From positions 124,001 to 188,000 of the forward strand of contig NZ_LMVK01000023.1 in assembly GCF_001541315.1 (NCBI RefSeq): a stretch of DNA of 64,000 nucleotides, written 5' to 3'. This stretch comes from Agrobacterium tumefaciens str. B6. Lineage in GTDB: Bacteria > Pseudomonadota > Alphaproteobacteria > Rhizobiales > Rhizobiaceae. Position 1 is the first letter of the stretch. Every line of letters starts with the position of its first letter. Both the position numbers and the translations under genes were made by a program. This document shows positions 1-7,531 of the stretch, piece after piece. The notes beneath the pieces are model-generated. The model was not told where the DNA came from. It saw only the letters and a list, made by a program, of their open reading frames with translations, and ran no database searches.

Positions 1-2
1 AG

Positions 3-746
3 CTCGTCTCCACGACGATTTCCTTCAACCTGCCTGACGGCGTGGCGCTTTCCGATGCCACAAGCCGGATCGATCAGATCAAGAGCACGATAGGCCTGCC
101 GCAGGATGTCTTCACCAGCTATGGCGGCACGGCGGCGATCTTCCAGCAGAGCCAAGGCAATACCGGCATTCTCATTCTGGCGGCGGTGCTGACCATCTAT
201 GTGGTTCTCGGCGTGCTCTACGAAAGCTTCATCCACCCGCTGACCATCCTCTCCGGCCTGCCGGCGGCGGCCTTCGGCGCGCTGGTGGCGCTGAAGGTGA
301 TGGGCATGGATTTCTCGATCATCGCGCTGATCGGCCTGCTGATGCTGATCGGCATCGTCAAGAAAAACGCGATCATGATGATCGACGTGGCGGTGGAATT
401 GATGCGCGAAAAGGCCGAACCACCGGCTACAGCCATTCACGAAGCCTGCGTGCGCCGGTTCCGACCGATCATGATGACGACCTTCTGTGCACTCCTTGGG
501 GCGCTCCCCATTGCACTCGGCTCGGGCGCGAGTTCGGAACTGCGCCAGCCGCTCGGTATCGCCGTGGTCGGCGGCCTCATCGTCTCGCAATTGCTGACGC
601 TGTTCATCACGCCTGTCATCTTCGTGGAAATGGACAGGTTTGGCCACTTCCTCACCGGTCTGTTTTCCCGCAAAAAATCAGCCGAGAAACATGCTGAACA
701 GCAAAAGCCGGAAGGCGCCGTAGAGCCCGATTCCGTCGCGGCTTAA
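3..746 (+). CDS. RND multidrug efflux pump, inner-membrane subunit (3' end only)
   Basis: C-terminal part of a resistance-nodulation-division pump, which exports drugs or other small molecules by proton antiport as a trimer with a membrane-fusion protein and an outer-membrane channel. About 247 residues are visible. They start in the periplasmic docking region and continue through the last membrane helices, with the family blocks VVLGVLYESFIHPLTIL and IGLLMLIGIVKKNAIMMID and a final helix ending ITPVIFVEMDRF, followed by a charged Lys/Glu tail. The start codon lies before the window. The block pattern is closest to the MdtB/MdtC branch, but the substrate cannot be decided. The gene converges on the IalB-like gene, and their stop codons overlap by two bases. 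Confidence 0.93.
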   Translation, partial: LVSTTISFNLPDGVALSDATSRIDQIKSTIGLPQDVFTSYGGTAAIFQQSQGNTGILILAAVLTIYVVLGVLYESFIHPLTILSGLPAAAFGALVALKVMGMDFSIIALIGLLMLIGIVKKNAIMMIDVAVELMREKAEPPATAIHEACVRRFRPIMMTTFCALLGALPIALGSGASSELRQPLGIAVVGGLIVSQLLTLFITPVIFVEMDRFGHFLTGLFSRKKSAEKHAEQQKPEGAVEPDSVAA

Positions 747-1323
747 TACAGGCTTCCGAGGTGCTTCAACGCCTCGGAAAAACCTGCCGACTGCAGCTGG
801 AATGAGACGGTTCGGCCCTGCAGGTCCGGGGCTTCGATCGTCGGCGTCTTGCCTGTTTCCAGAGCCGAGACAAGTTCGACGAAGGGCGTGAAAGACACGA
901 CACAGCCGACAGGAAGGCAGGTGCTCACTGCACTTCCTGCAGCCGCACATTGCCGGATTTTATCGAAAAGAGCTTGGTGACAGCCAGACCGAACGGCATG
1001 ACGATGGTGCCTGAAAGCTGTCCCGGCGTTTTGGAATCATCAAGCCGGAATTCGACCGAGACGACAAGTTTGCGGGTTTTTTCCTCAAGCTGCACCTGCG
1101 CAATGGCGCAGAGCGGTTTGGCCGGCACCGTCTCCGTGGTGTTCGGATCGGCGGGATCTTTTTTCACTGGTGCCGCACAGGCAAGTTGCCAGCTTCCATG
1201 AACTTCATGCAGCGGTACGGCCGGGTTCGCGGCTTCCTGCGCACCCGCATCACCCGCCATGGCCCCTGCGAAGACGGCAACAGCAAGCGCCGCGTTCCGC
1301 GACATGTTTGGTTTGAATGGCAT
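743..1323 (-). pseudogene. Invasion-associated locus B (IalB) family protein, frameshifted
   Basis: Two adjacent frames together make one IalB-family secreted protein. The first (1323 down to 925, 132 residues) has a signal peptide and the W-x-L-x-C and C-A-I-A-Q blocks up to the MPFGLAVTKLF strand. The second (928 down to 743) carries the C-terminal TCLPVGC cysteine motif and the rest of the fold. The break is at about 925-930, where CAG-TGA in one frame overlaps GTG-AGC in the other. Adding one base (or removing two) restores a full-length protein of about 190 residues. The 4-base GTGA overlap could in principle allow coupled re-initiation, but half a domain would not fold alone, so a frameshift (or sequencing error) is likelier. 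The ATG overlaps the stop of the autotransporter barrel gene by one base (TGATG), so the two were probably cotranslated. The function of the family outside Bartonella/Brucella is unclear. Confidence 0.65.
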
Positions 1324-2354
1324 CAGAAACGGACTCCCAGTTCGGCTGAAGCGGATTGATCCAGCACACCCGCTCCAAAGACCGCGCCATAACGGAATGT
1401 CAAAGTGGCGGAAGGACCAAGATCGTAGCCAAGCCCCAGGTTAAGCAGCGTGACATCCTGCGTCATCGCTGCTCCTGAGACGGAAAATCCATTGCCGCCG
1501 GTATAAAACAATGTGCTCACCACTGACGGGTCACCATAGGCGTGCCGCCATCCGATATCGAACGTCGCCTGCCCGGACATGTCGTCCAACGAAATATCCT
1601 GACGCAAACGCGCACCAAGCGTCGTGTATAGCTGATCGTGGCTGGCCGAACCGGACGAAACCGCGGCAACACCGCCCTTCTCGCCAAAGGCCTTCGTTTC
1701 TAGGTTCACATAGCTGATATTGGCATAGGGCTCGATCAGGGTGCGATCGAGATCGAAACGCCAGGCGGCCTCGGCAAAGGCCTGCGTTGTGGATGCACCA
1801 TAGCTGGCCGTGAGATTTTCCTGCAATGTTGAAAAGGAAAGCACGCGGCGCGTGTCGATATCCTGAAAGGCATGGGTCGCGCCGAGGCGCAGCGATGCCG
1901 GACCGTTCGTCAGACCCGCATAAGCTACCACATAATAGCTATCCACATCCGCCGATGCGGACTTCTGGCTTATGCTGTCGTGGCCGTAACCCGCGGCAAC
2001 ACCAGCACGCAGGCCGTCACCCAAATCTCCATCCAGACCGATAAGGACGCCCTTACCTTTGATATCAACGGTTGCGCCATTTCCATCACCGTCGATACGG
2101 CTGCGCGATCCGAATCCATTGGACCAGACCGTGAGGGAACCCTCGTCCACACGCTGTGGTCCGCCCTCGCCCGTCACATTGTCGGTGGACATGATCGAGC
2201 GCGAATCCACACCGCCGAAGGCGCTGCGCAACCTCTCGAGAATGACATCCCGCGTCAGCTGGCTGCGATTTATCAATGCCATGGCCAGTGAGGGATGCAG
2301 TTCGCCGGCAAGCTGTGAAAAGGCGGATTGCGTTTCATTTTGCCTCAGAAACAA
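1323..2354 (-). pseudogene. Autotransporter beta-barrel domain, passenger lost (remnant)
   Basis: The frame encodes the C-terminal translocator of a type Va autotransporter: an alpha-helical linker (ALYQAALFLRQNETQSAFSQ, partly upstream of the first start-like codon) and then about 270 residues of alternating amphipathic strands ending in the outer-membrane signature ...ELGVRF with a terminal Phe. The first usable start is a TTG at 2354. The same frame stays open upstream to about 2530 without ATG or GTG, with linker-like Ala/Glu/Asn-rich sequence, and then meets an IS110 fragment. No signal peptide or passenger is present. I read this as the 3' end of a larger gene decapitated by insertion or rearrangement. 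The stop overlaps the IalB-like start. Whether any product is made is unknown. Confidence 0.72.
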
Positions 2355-2625
2355 TGCCGCCTGATAAAGCGCCGGATCTTCCCGCGCTGTCTCGACAGCA
2401 TTGGCGGCATTTTGGGCATTCTCCGAGGATGTCTCAGAGGCAAGCAGCCCGGAATCCGGCGATGCACGGTTAAAGGAGAGATATGCGGTGCCGTAACACC
2501 TTCGGAAGTTTGCGTTGCAAGAGGCTTTGACCAGTTGCGTAGCCCAATCAGGCGAAGCAGGTGGTTATAGCCGGGCATCAGGTCTCACAGTGGTTTTGCG
2601 AAGCCACACTGTAAGGAGACCGGCT

Positions 2626-2970
2626 ATGACCGATTGTGACATTACAGCATCTGCTCCCGTTCTGGCAGCTATCGATATTTCCAAAGAACGCCACGAGGTG
2701 CTGATCGAAGCACCGGACAAAAAGCGCCGACGTCGGGTGAGCGTGCTCAACAATCTTGATGAGTTCGATCGCCTCATCAGCTTGCTGCGCAGCTATCAGC
2801 GTCCTGTCCGCGTAGCCTTCGAAGCAACGGGAAACTATCATCGCGCATTGGCATACCAGCTCGGCTCAGCCGGCTTCGAGATCAAACTGATCTCATCGAT
2901 CGCGCTGGCTCGGACCAGGGAGGCATTGCATAATTCCTGGGATAAAAACGACCCTGCCGGACGGGCCTAA
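2626..2970 (+). mobile_element. IS110-family transposase, N-terminal fragment
   Basis: About 114 residues starting MTDCDITASAPVLAAIDISK match the DEDD (RuvC-like) N-terminal domain of IS110 transposases: the AIDISKERHEV first-acidic block, RVAFEATGNYHRALAYQL and the junction HNSWDKNDP. Family members continue from that last block into KDAQ-type sequence; here the frame runs into AGRA and a stop at 2970. The C-terminal Tnp20 domain with its catalytic serine is absent, so this is a dead remnant. A good ribosome-binding site (TAAGGAGACC) precedes the ATG. The element sits directly upstream of the decapitated autotransporter gene and probably marks the rearrangement that removed its 5' part. Confidence 0.8.
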
Positions 2971-3141
2971 AACCTGAACCGGTCTTCGACGCCTCTTCCC
3001 GCCAGAAACCACCGGTCATCAATTTTTCCTCATCGGCGCATCATTTCGCCTGTTATGTCCGGCGAATCATCTCTTGCTGCCACTTAACCCGGTTTCAGAG
3101 ACCAGCGTCAGTATAAAAAGCGAACAATGCTATTTTACTTC

Positions 3142-3172
3142 GAAAAAAAGGAGCGCGACCAGCGCGCTCCTT
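3142..3172 (-). terminator. Rho-independent terminator of smoCBA
   Basis: On the minus strand a 10-bp stem (AAGGAGCGCG / CGCGCTCCTT, 5-base loop) is followed by a run of seven T. It lies about 70 bases after the smoA stop and ends the smoC-smoB-smoA transcript. Confidence 0.8.
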
Positions 3173-3242
3173 AGAAAAGTGGAGTGTTTCCCTAATAACG
3201 GCATCACTGATACCGAAGGTTCCGGAATGACCGAAGGTTCCG

Positions 3243-3767
3243 TTATTGCCGGGCGAAGCGACCGAAGGTGCCGCCCGAAAAACACAGCGGATCGCCATCA
3301 CGATGCGCGGCGCGCAGCACCTCACCGACGATGATGGTGTGGTCGCCCGCATCATGGGCCGCCGCCTGTCGGCACTCGAAACGGGCAAGTGTTCCGGGGA
3401 TGACCGGCACGCCTTCGTCGTTCAATTCCCAGTCCAGATCGTCGAAGGCACGGCCGTTGCGGGTAAAGCGGGCGCTCAGCACGTCCTGATCCGCGCTCAG
3501 AACGTGGATAGCAAAATGGGTCGCACCGCTGAAGGCCTGATAACGTGATGAGCTTTTGGCCGGTGACCAGAGCACCAGCGGCGGATCAAGCGACACGGAC
3601 GCAAAGCTGTTGACTGTCATGCCGATCGGGCCTTCCGGCGTGGTGGCGGTCACGACAGTCACGCCTGTCGTGAAAGCGCCGAGCGCATTACGAAAGCTGC
3701 GACTGTTTTCGCCGCCGGGAACGAATACATGCTCATTGGGCATCTTGATCGCCTCTGCCACTGTCAT
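3243..3767 (-). CDS. smoA: Flavin reductase of the sulfoquinovose monooxygenase system
   Basis: A 174-residue flavin reductase (HpaC/DIM6-NTAB fold) that supplies reduced FMN to the monooxygenase encoded two genes upstream. Visible blocks are FRNALGAFTTGVTVVTA, GMTVNSFASVSLDPPLVL and a C-terminal GDHTIIVGEVL region, all typical of the split-barrel flavin reductases. The chosen ATG (MTVAEAIKMP) overlaps the smoB stop by one base (TGATG), indicating translational coupling; an earlier in-frame ATG lies inside smoB. It is the last gene of smoC-smoB-smoA, followed by a terminator. The assignment as SmoA rests on gene order matching the published Agrobacterium smo cluster; the sequence alone says only flavin reductase. 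Confidence 0.88.
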   Translation of the reverse strand: MTVAEAIKMPNEHVFVPGGENSRSFRNALGAFTTGVTVVTATTPEGPIGMTVNSFASVSLDPPLVLWSPAKSSSRYQAFSGATHFAIHVLSADQDVLSARFTRNGRAFDDLDWELNDEGVPVIPGTLARFECRQAAAHDAGDHTIIVGEVLRAAHRDGDPLCFSGGTFGRFARQ

Positions 3768-4660
3768 CACGGCACCTCTTTTCCAATCGCAAGGGTGTAG
3801 AGTTCGAACCATGTCTGGCGGTCCATCGTCACGCGGAGCGCATCGGCCGCGGTTCTGATACGCTCGATATTATTGGTGCCGAGCACCGGCACGATCTTCG
3901 CCGGATGACGCAGCAGCCAGGCGATCGCGACAGCCGTCGCATCAACGCCCTGTTCCTTGCCGATGCGCTGCAGGGCAGCCATGGTGCCACCATGAGCACC
4001 CGAAAACAGCGAACCGCCGCCAAGCGGCGACCATGCCATCGGAGAAACGCGCTTTTCCTGCAGGAAAGCGAGATCGCCATTGGTAAAGCAATCCGTGGCG
4101 AGAAGGCTCATCTCGATCTGGTTGGTCACCAGCCGGTTGCTCATGGCCGATTGCAGCAGGGAAAAGTCCCACGGGCGGAAGTTGGAGACGCCGACGGCCT
4201 TCACCTTGCCAGACGCCACCAGCGCATCGAGCGCCTTGCCGGTTTCTTCCGCGTCGATCAACGGGTCCGGACGGTGAATGAGCAGCAGATCGACGTGATC
4301 TGTTCCCATGTCGCGAAGAGATGCCTCAACCGAAGCATTGATGTGGCCAGCCGTCGTATCGTAGTGCTTGACGCGGGCGGCGGAGTGGCGGCCGGCCGGC
4401 GCAACGATGCCGCATTTGGTAACGATTTCGATCTTGTCGCGCAGTACGGGCGCGGCCTTCAGGCCCGCTCCCAGAATCGCTTCCGCCGTGTATCCGCCAT
4501 AAATATCGGCCTGATCCATGGTGGTGATGCCCTGCGCGAGGCAGGCCTCGATCTTCGCCTGCACATGGGCGGGCGATGTATCAGCGTCGTCACCGATGCG
4601 CCACATGCCATAGACGATGCGGCTGAGTTCGAGTTTGTCGGAAAGAGCAATGCGTTCCAT
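3767..4660 (-). CDS. smoB: Aldo/keto reductase, 6-oxo-glucose reductase of the SQ pathway
   Basis: A 297-residue aldo/keto reductase of the YdhF-like branch. In the smo pathway SmoB reduces 6-oxo-glucose, released by the monooxygenase, to glucose with NAD(P)H. Family features are visible: the TIM-barrel start SRIVYGMWRIG, the catalytic-region block GITTMDQADIYGGY (Asp and Tyr), DHVDLLLIHRPDPL with the catalytic His, KAVGVSNF, and the coenzyme-binding VPVLGTNNIERI near the C-terminus. It overlaps smoC upstream and smoA downstream by one base each, so the three are a tightly coupled operon. The pathway assignment is from context; the oxidoreductase family call is secure. Confidence 0.9.
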   Translation of the reverse strand: MERIALSDKLELSRIVYGMWRIGDDADTSPAHVQAKIEACLAQGITTMDQADIYGGYTAEAILGAGLKAAPVLRDKIEIVTKCGIVAPAGRHSAARVKHYDTTAGHINASVEASLRDMGTDHVDLLLIHRPDPLIDAEETGKALDALVASGKVKAVGVSNFRPWDFSLLQSAMSNRLVTNQIEMSLLATDCFTNGDLAFLQEKRVSPMAWSPLGGGSLFSGAHGGTMAALQRIGKEQGVDATAVAIAWLLRHPAKIVPVLGTNNIERIRTAADALRVTMDRQTWFELYTLAIGKEVP

Positions 4661-5817
4661 CAGTGGCGTTCCCCGTTGCCGAGCGGCGTGGCCGGCGTTT
4701 CAGAAGGCACCCGGCCGTAGGCATGCGGCAGGGAGCAGGTTTTCATCTGCGGCAGAACCTTGGTGCCGAAATGTTCCGCCTCGTCAAGATGCGGATAACC
4801 GGAAAGGATGAAGGCACGGATGCCCATCTTCTGGTAATCCTCCAGCGCCGAAAGAACCTGATCCGTCGAACCGACCAGCGCCGCGCCGCAGCCGGAGCGC
4901 GCCCGGCCGATGCCGGTCCACAGATTGGGTTCGACATAACCGAACTTGTCAGCGAGTTCGCGGGCTCGTGCCTGATGCGACACGCCGAGCGAACCGCTGT
5001 CATGAGCGCGGTTACGGATCAGCTGGCCATACTCATCATCCAGCTTCGAGACCAGATGTTCGGCATATTCGCGGGCTTCCTGCTCGGTATCGCGCACGAC
5101 CATATGGACACGCAGGCCATAATCCAGCGTGCGTCCATGGGCGGCGGCGCGCTCATTGGCGGCGCGCATGCGGTCTGCCAGTTGATCCTTCGTCTCGGGC
5201 CACATCAGATAGACGTCACATTGTGCGCCGCAGAGTTCCAGCGCATCGGGAGAGTAACCACCGAAATAGAGAAGCGGGCCGCCATTTTGCTGGTAGGGTC
5301 TTGCCGGTTCGGTCGACACACCCTTGAACTGGTAGATCTCGCCGTCATGATCGATGGTGTCGCGGGTCCAGGCCTGACGCAGAATCTCAACGACCTCGTG
5401 GCTGCGCTTGTAACGGAAGGCGCTGTCGGCCACTTCGCCGGGGAAATCGGAGCTGATGACGTTGAGCGTCAGGCGGCCCTTCAGCATGTGATCGAGCGTG
5501 GCAACCGTGCGCGCCAGCATGATCGGCTGCATCTCGCCGCAGCGGATCGCCGCAAGGAAATTGATGCGGTCGCTGATCGGCGCACAGCCGGCGACGAAGC
5601 TCAGCGTATCCTGCCCGACCTGATAGGACGAAGGGCAGAGAATGTTGCGAAAGCCGAGTTCTTCGGCTTTTTTGACGATATCGGAGCAATGCTCGAAGCT
5701 GGAGCGCAGGCTACCGTCAGGCACGCCGAGATAGGCGTAGTCATCGGAACACAAAGCGGAAAACCAGGAGACCTCGGCAGCATCGAGATCAGCGGATGTA
5801 ACGGGTACGACGGTCAT
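4660..5817 (-). CDS. smoC: Sulfoquinovose monooxygenase (LLM-class, FMNH2-dependent)
   Basis: A 385-residue luciferase-like monooxygenase related to alkanesulfonate monooxygenase SsuD. In this pathway it uses FMNH2 and O2 to cleave the C-S bond of sulfoquinovose, giving sulfite and 6-oxo-glucose. Family blocks seen: DTLSFVAGCAPISDRI, LNVISSDFPGE, GGPLLYFGGYSPDALEL, YGLRVHMVVRDTEQEA and the C-terminal RAFILSGYPHLDEAEHFG. The ATG at 5817 follows a strong AGGAGGAA site, which decides it over an in-frame upstream ATG. It heads the smoC-smoB-smoA operon, divergent from smoD, with an operator-like repeat between. Substrate specificity is inferred from the full smo gene set around it. Confidence 0.9.
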   Translation of the reverse strand: MTVVPVTSADLDAAEVSWFSALCSDDYAYLGVPDGSLRSSFEHCSDIVKKAEELGFRNILCPSSYQVGQDTLSFVAGCAPISDRINFLAAIRCGEMQPIMLARTVATLDHMLKGRLTLNVISSDFPGEVADSAFRYKRSHEVVEILRQAWTRDTIDHDGEIYQFKGVSTEPARPYQQNGGPLLYFGGYSPDALELCGAQCDVYLMWPETKDQLADRMRAANERAAAHGRTLDYGLRVHMVVRDTEQEAREYAEHLVSKLDDEYGQLIRNRAHDSGSLGVSHQARARELADKFGYVEPNLWTGIGRARSGCGAALVGSTDQVLSALEDYQKMGIRAFILSGYPHLDEAEHFGTKVLPQMKTCSLPHAYGRVPSETPATPLGNGERH

Positions 5818-5874
5818 GCAATTCCTCCTCAAGGCCGCTCTCGTTTTTCTTGCATAACATCAAGAAATATGTAA

Positions 5875-5891
5875 ATCAATGATGTATCAAT
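5875..5891. promoter_or_regulatory. Putative SmoD operator in the smoC-smoD intergenic region
   Basis: ATCAATGATGTATCAAT: two direct ATCAAT units 11 bp apart (about one helical turn). With flanking bases the site matches the reverse complement of the site upstream of smoE (14185-14205) at 19 of 21 positions. It lies 58 bp before smoC and 27 bp before smoD, so a bound regulator could control both. Binding by SmoD is inference. Confidence 0.55.
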
Positions 5892-5917
5892 TTTTGTTTC
5901 GGGGGAGGAAACGGCAT

Positions 5918-6622
5918 ATGAAACACACTGGCGGCAGCCTGCCCATGTATATGCAGATCGCCGAAATGCTGGTGCGCGAGGTGGCGGCGGGCCGGTTGAT
6001 CGACGGCGAGAAGCTGGCGCCGGAGCGCGATATGGCGGCCGATCTCGGCATCGCCGTCGGCACACTGCGTAAGGCGCTTGCCGAGTTGCAGGAACGCGGC
6101 CTTCTGGAGCGCGTGCAGGGTTCCGGCAATTACATCCGCGCCGTCAGCGATCCGCAAAGTGTCTACGCCTTCTTCCGGCTCGAACTGATCGAAGGCGGCG
6201 GCCTGCCGACGGCGGAGGTTCTGGATGTGGCGCGCCTTGCCAAGCCTGCCAACCTGCCCGCCTTCGGCACATCGGCGGAAGGGCACAGGATCCGCCGTCT
6301 GCGGCGCATCGCCGGCAAACCGGCAGCCATCGAGGAAATCTGGCTTGACGGCTCTTACGTCGACTCAATCGCGATCGAGAACATGTCGGAATCGCTCTAC
6401 CTCTATTACCGTACCCGCCTCAACCTCTGGATATCCAAGGCGGAGGATCGCATCGACCTCGGTGACGTGCCCGAATGGACGCCCGAAGTTTTCGGACAGA
6501 AAGCCGGCGTATCGGTGCCGCGAGTTCTGCGCCTCAGCCAGGCGCAGGATGGCGCAGTGGCCGAAGTTTCATGGACCTGGTTCGACCATACAGTCGCGCG
6601 ATACGTTTCACGCATACGTTGA
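5918..6622 (+). CDS. smoD: GntR/HutC-family transcriptional regulator of the smo genes
   Basis: A 234-residue regulator: an N-terminal winged helix-turn-helix (LPMYMQIAEMLVREVAAGRL, LAPERDMAADLGIAVGTLRK, about residues 7-75), then a UTRA effector domain (about 95-230, with AIEEIWLDGSYVDSIAIENM). The length is normal for the HutC subfamily and the gene looks intact. The ATG at 5918 follows GGGGAGGAA; an ATG 36 bases upstream has no such site. It diverges from smoC across a gap holding an operator-like repeat, and a second copy of that repeat precedes smoE, fitting a local repressor whose effector would be SQ or a derivative. Effector and sites are inferred. A LysR-family remnant follows it immediately. 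Confidence 0.85.
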   Translation: MKHTGGSLPMYMQIAEMLVREVAAGRLIDGEKLAPERDMAADLGIAVGTLRKALAELQERGLLERVQGSGNYIRAVSDPQSVYAFFRLELIEGGGLPTAEVLDVARLAKPANLPAFGTSAEGHRIRRLRRIAGKPAAIEEIWLDGSYVDSIAIENMSESLYLYYRTRLNLWISKAEDRIDLGDVPEWTPEVFGQKAGVSVPRVLRLSQAQDGAVAEVSWTWFDHTVARYVSRIR

Positions 6623-6630
6623 GATCCGGT

Positions 6631-7014
6631 CGAATCGGCCAATGGAAGAGGTTGCTGAAGCAGTCGGTTTCGGCGCGTCACGGCTGGCTGTTCACCGATC
6701 CGCAGAAGGCGGTGGTCACCAACTCGCTTCAGCTCGTCAAACAGCTTGCTCGCAGCGGCCGCTACATCGCGTTCACTTCGGAACTGGATGCGGCGCCGGA
6801 ACTGAGCGAGGGATCGCTGATCTTCCTGCCGGTGCGCGACAAGAGTGCCGAACCGCAAACGGTTAGCGTGGCCATAGGTGCAAGAAAGCCGCTCTCCCGC
6901 ATTGGCCGCATCGTCGCCGATCTGCTGACCGTGGAAATCAAAGCATCTCTCGACAGCGCGCGGTTGCAGCACGTTAATCTTAGCGGGATCGATCATCACA
7001 GCCGGCCTGGCTGA
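6631..7014 (+). pseudogene. LysR-family regulator, C-terminal fragment
   Basis: A stretch of about 125 codons in a different frame from smoD reads as the end of a LysR effector-binding domain: GWLFTDPQKAVVTNSLQLVK, then QLARSGRYIAFTSELDAAPE, SLIFLPVRDKSAE, and a C-terminal IGRIVADLLTVEIK. No helix-turn-helix, start codon or first half of the domain is present. It begins within nine bases of the smoD stop, so it marks one edge of the DNA that separates smoD from smoE. Confidence 0.6.
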
Positions 7015-7531
7015 TACGTGGCAGCGGCTGAACCCGCCCTTCATGATGCCTTGAGAATAAGCGGCGACATGCTAATTCCAGGCGATGGGAGTGATGCCTG
7101 CTTTTTATAGGTAGGTTGGTGAAGAGCCAATCGAGATAAGGTCTTTTTTCCCGGCATTGTGGACGGCTCTGGAACGATTTGGACGTTTCGAGGTAAGCGA
7201 CCTCCTGCGGAAGTACTGGCAGAAACTCGCATACTGCAAAGCGTCAACAGACCTCCGCTTTCCAATCGCAAGTTCAGGCCAGAACAGATTCCGAAACTGA
7301 AGCCCAGAAAGGGGGAAGGCCCGAATGCTACCTTTGATACACGTCGAAAGACGTGCGGAAGGGCTCCGATGAGGTATGGTGGAGGATTTTAGCAATTGGA
7401 GATTTAAATGGGACGAGGCAGGATTGAAGGTGGCGTCTTGGATCCCTTCGAGCGATCGAACTAATATCGAAAAAATATCAGGTAAGCGCATGGAGAGTAA
7501 CGTGCAATTGTATCCGCGAGAGTGCCGGTAG
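7015..7531. other. 517-bp gap with no recognised gene
   Basis: Short frames exist on both strands but none has recognisable homology or a good start site. Between about 7150 and 7290 one frame reads smoothly (TALERFGRFEVSDLLRKYWQ) but lacks a start and soon meets stops; it may be a decayed gene. The promoter of the EAL gene should lie near 7440-7520. Confidence 0.4.

Noticed and set aside
3205-3265. Triple CGAAGGT repeats downstream of smoA as a regulatory site
   Set aside because: Short and partly inside the end of smoA; no dyad or promoter context, probably incidental.
4663-5874. Long plus-strand open frame of about 400 codons opposite smoC
   Set aside because: It is the antisense shadow of a clear LLM monooxygenase gene, has no recognisable domain and no ribosome site.
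5918-7014. Idea that smoD is frameshifted and continues into the LysR-like frame
   Set aside because: The first frame already holds a complete GntR plus UTRA protein; the second is from an unrelated LysR family.
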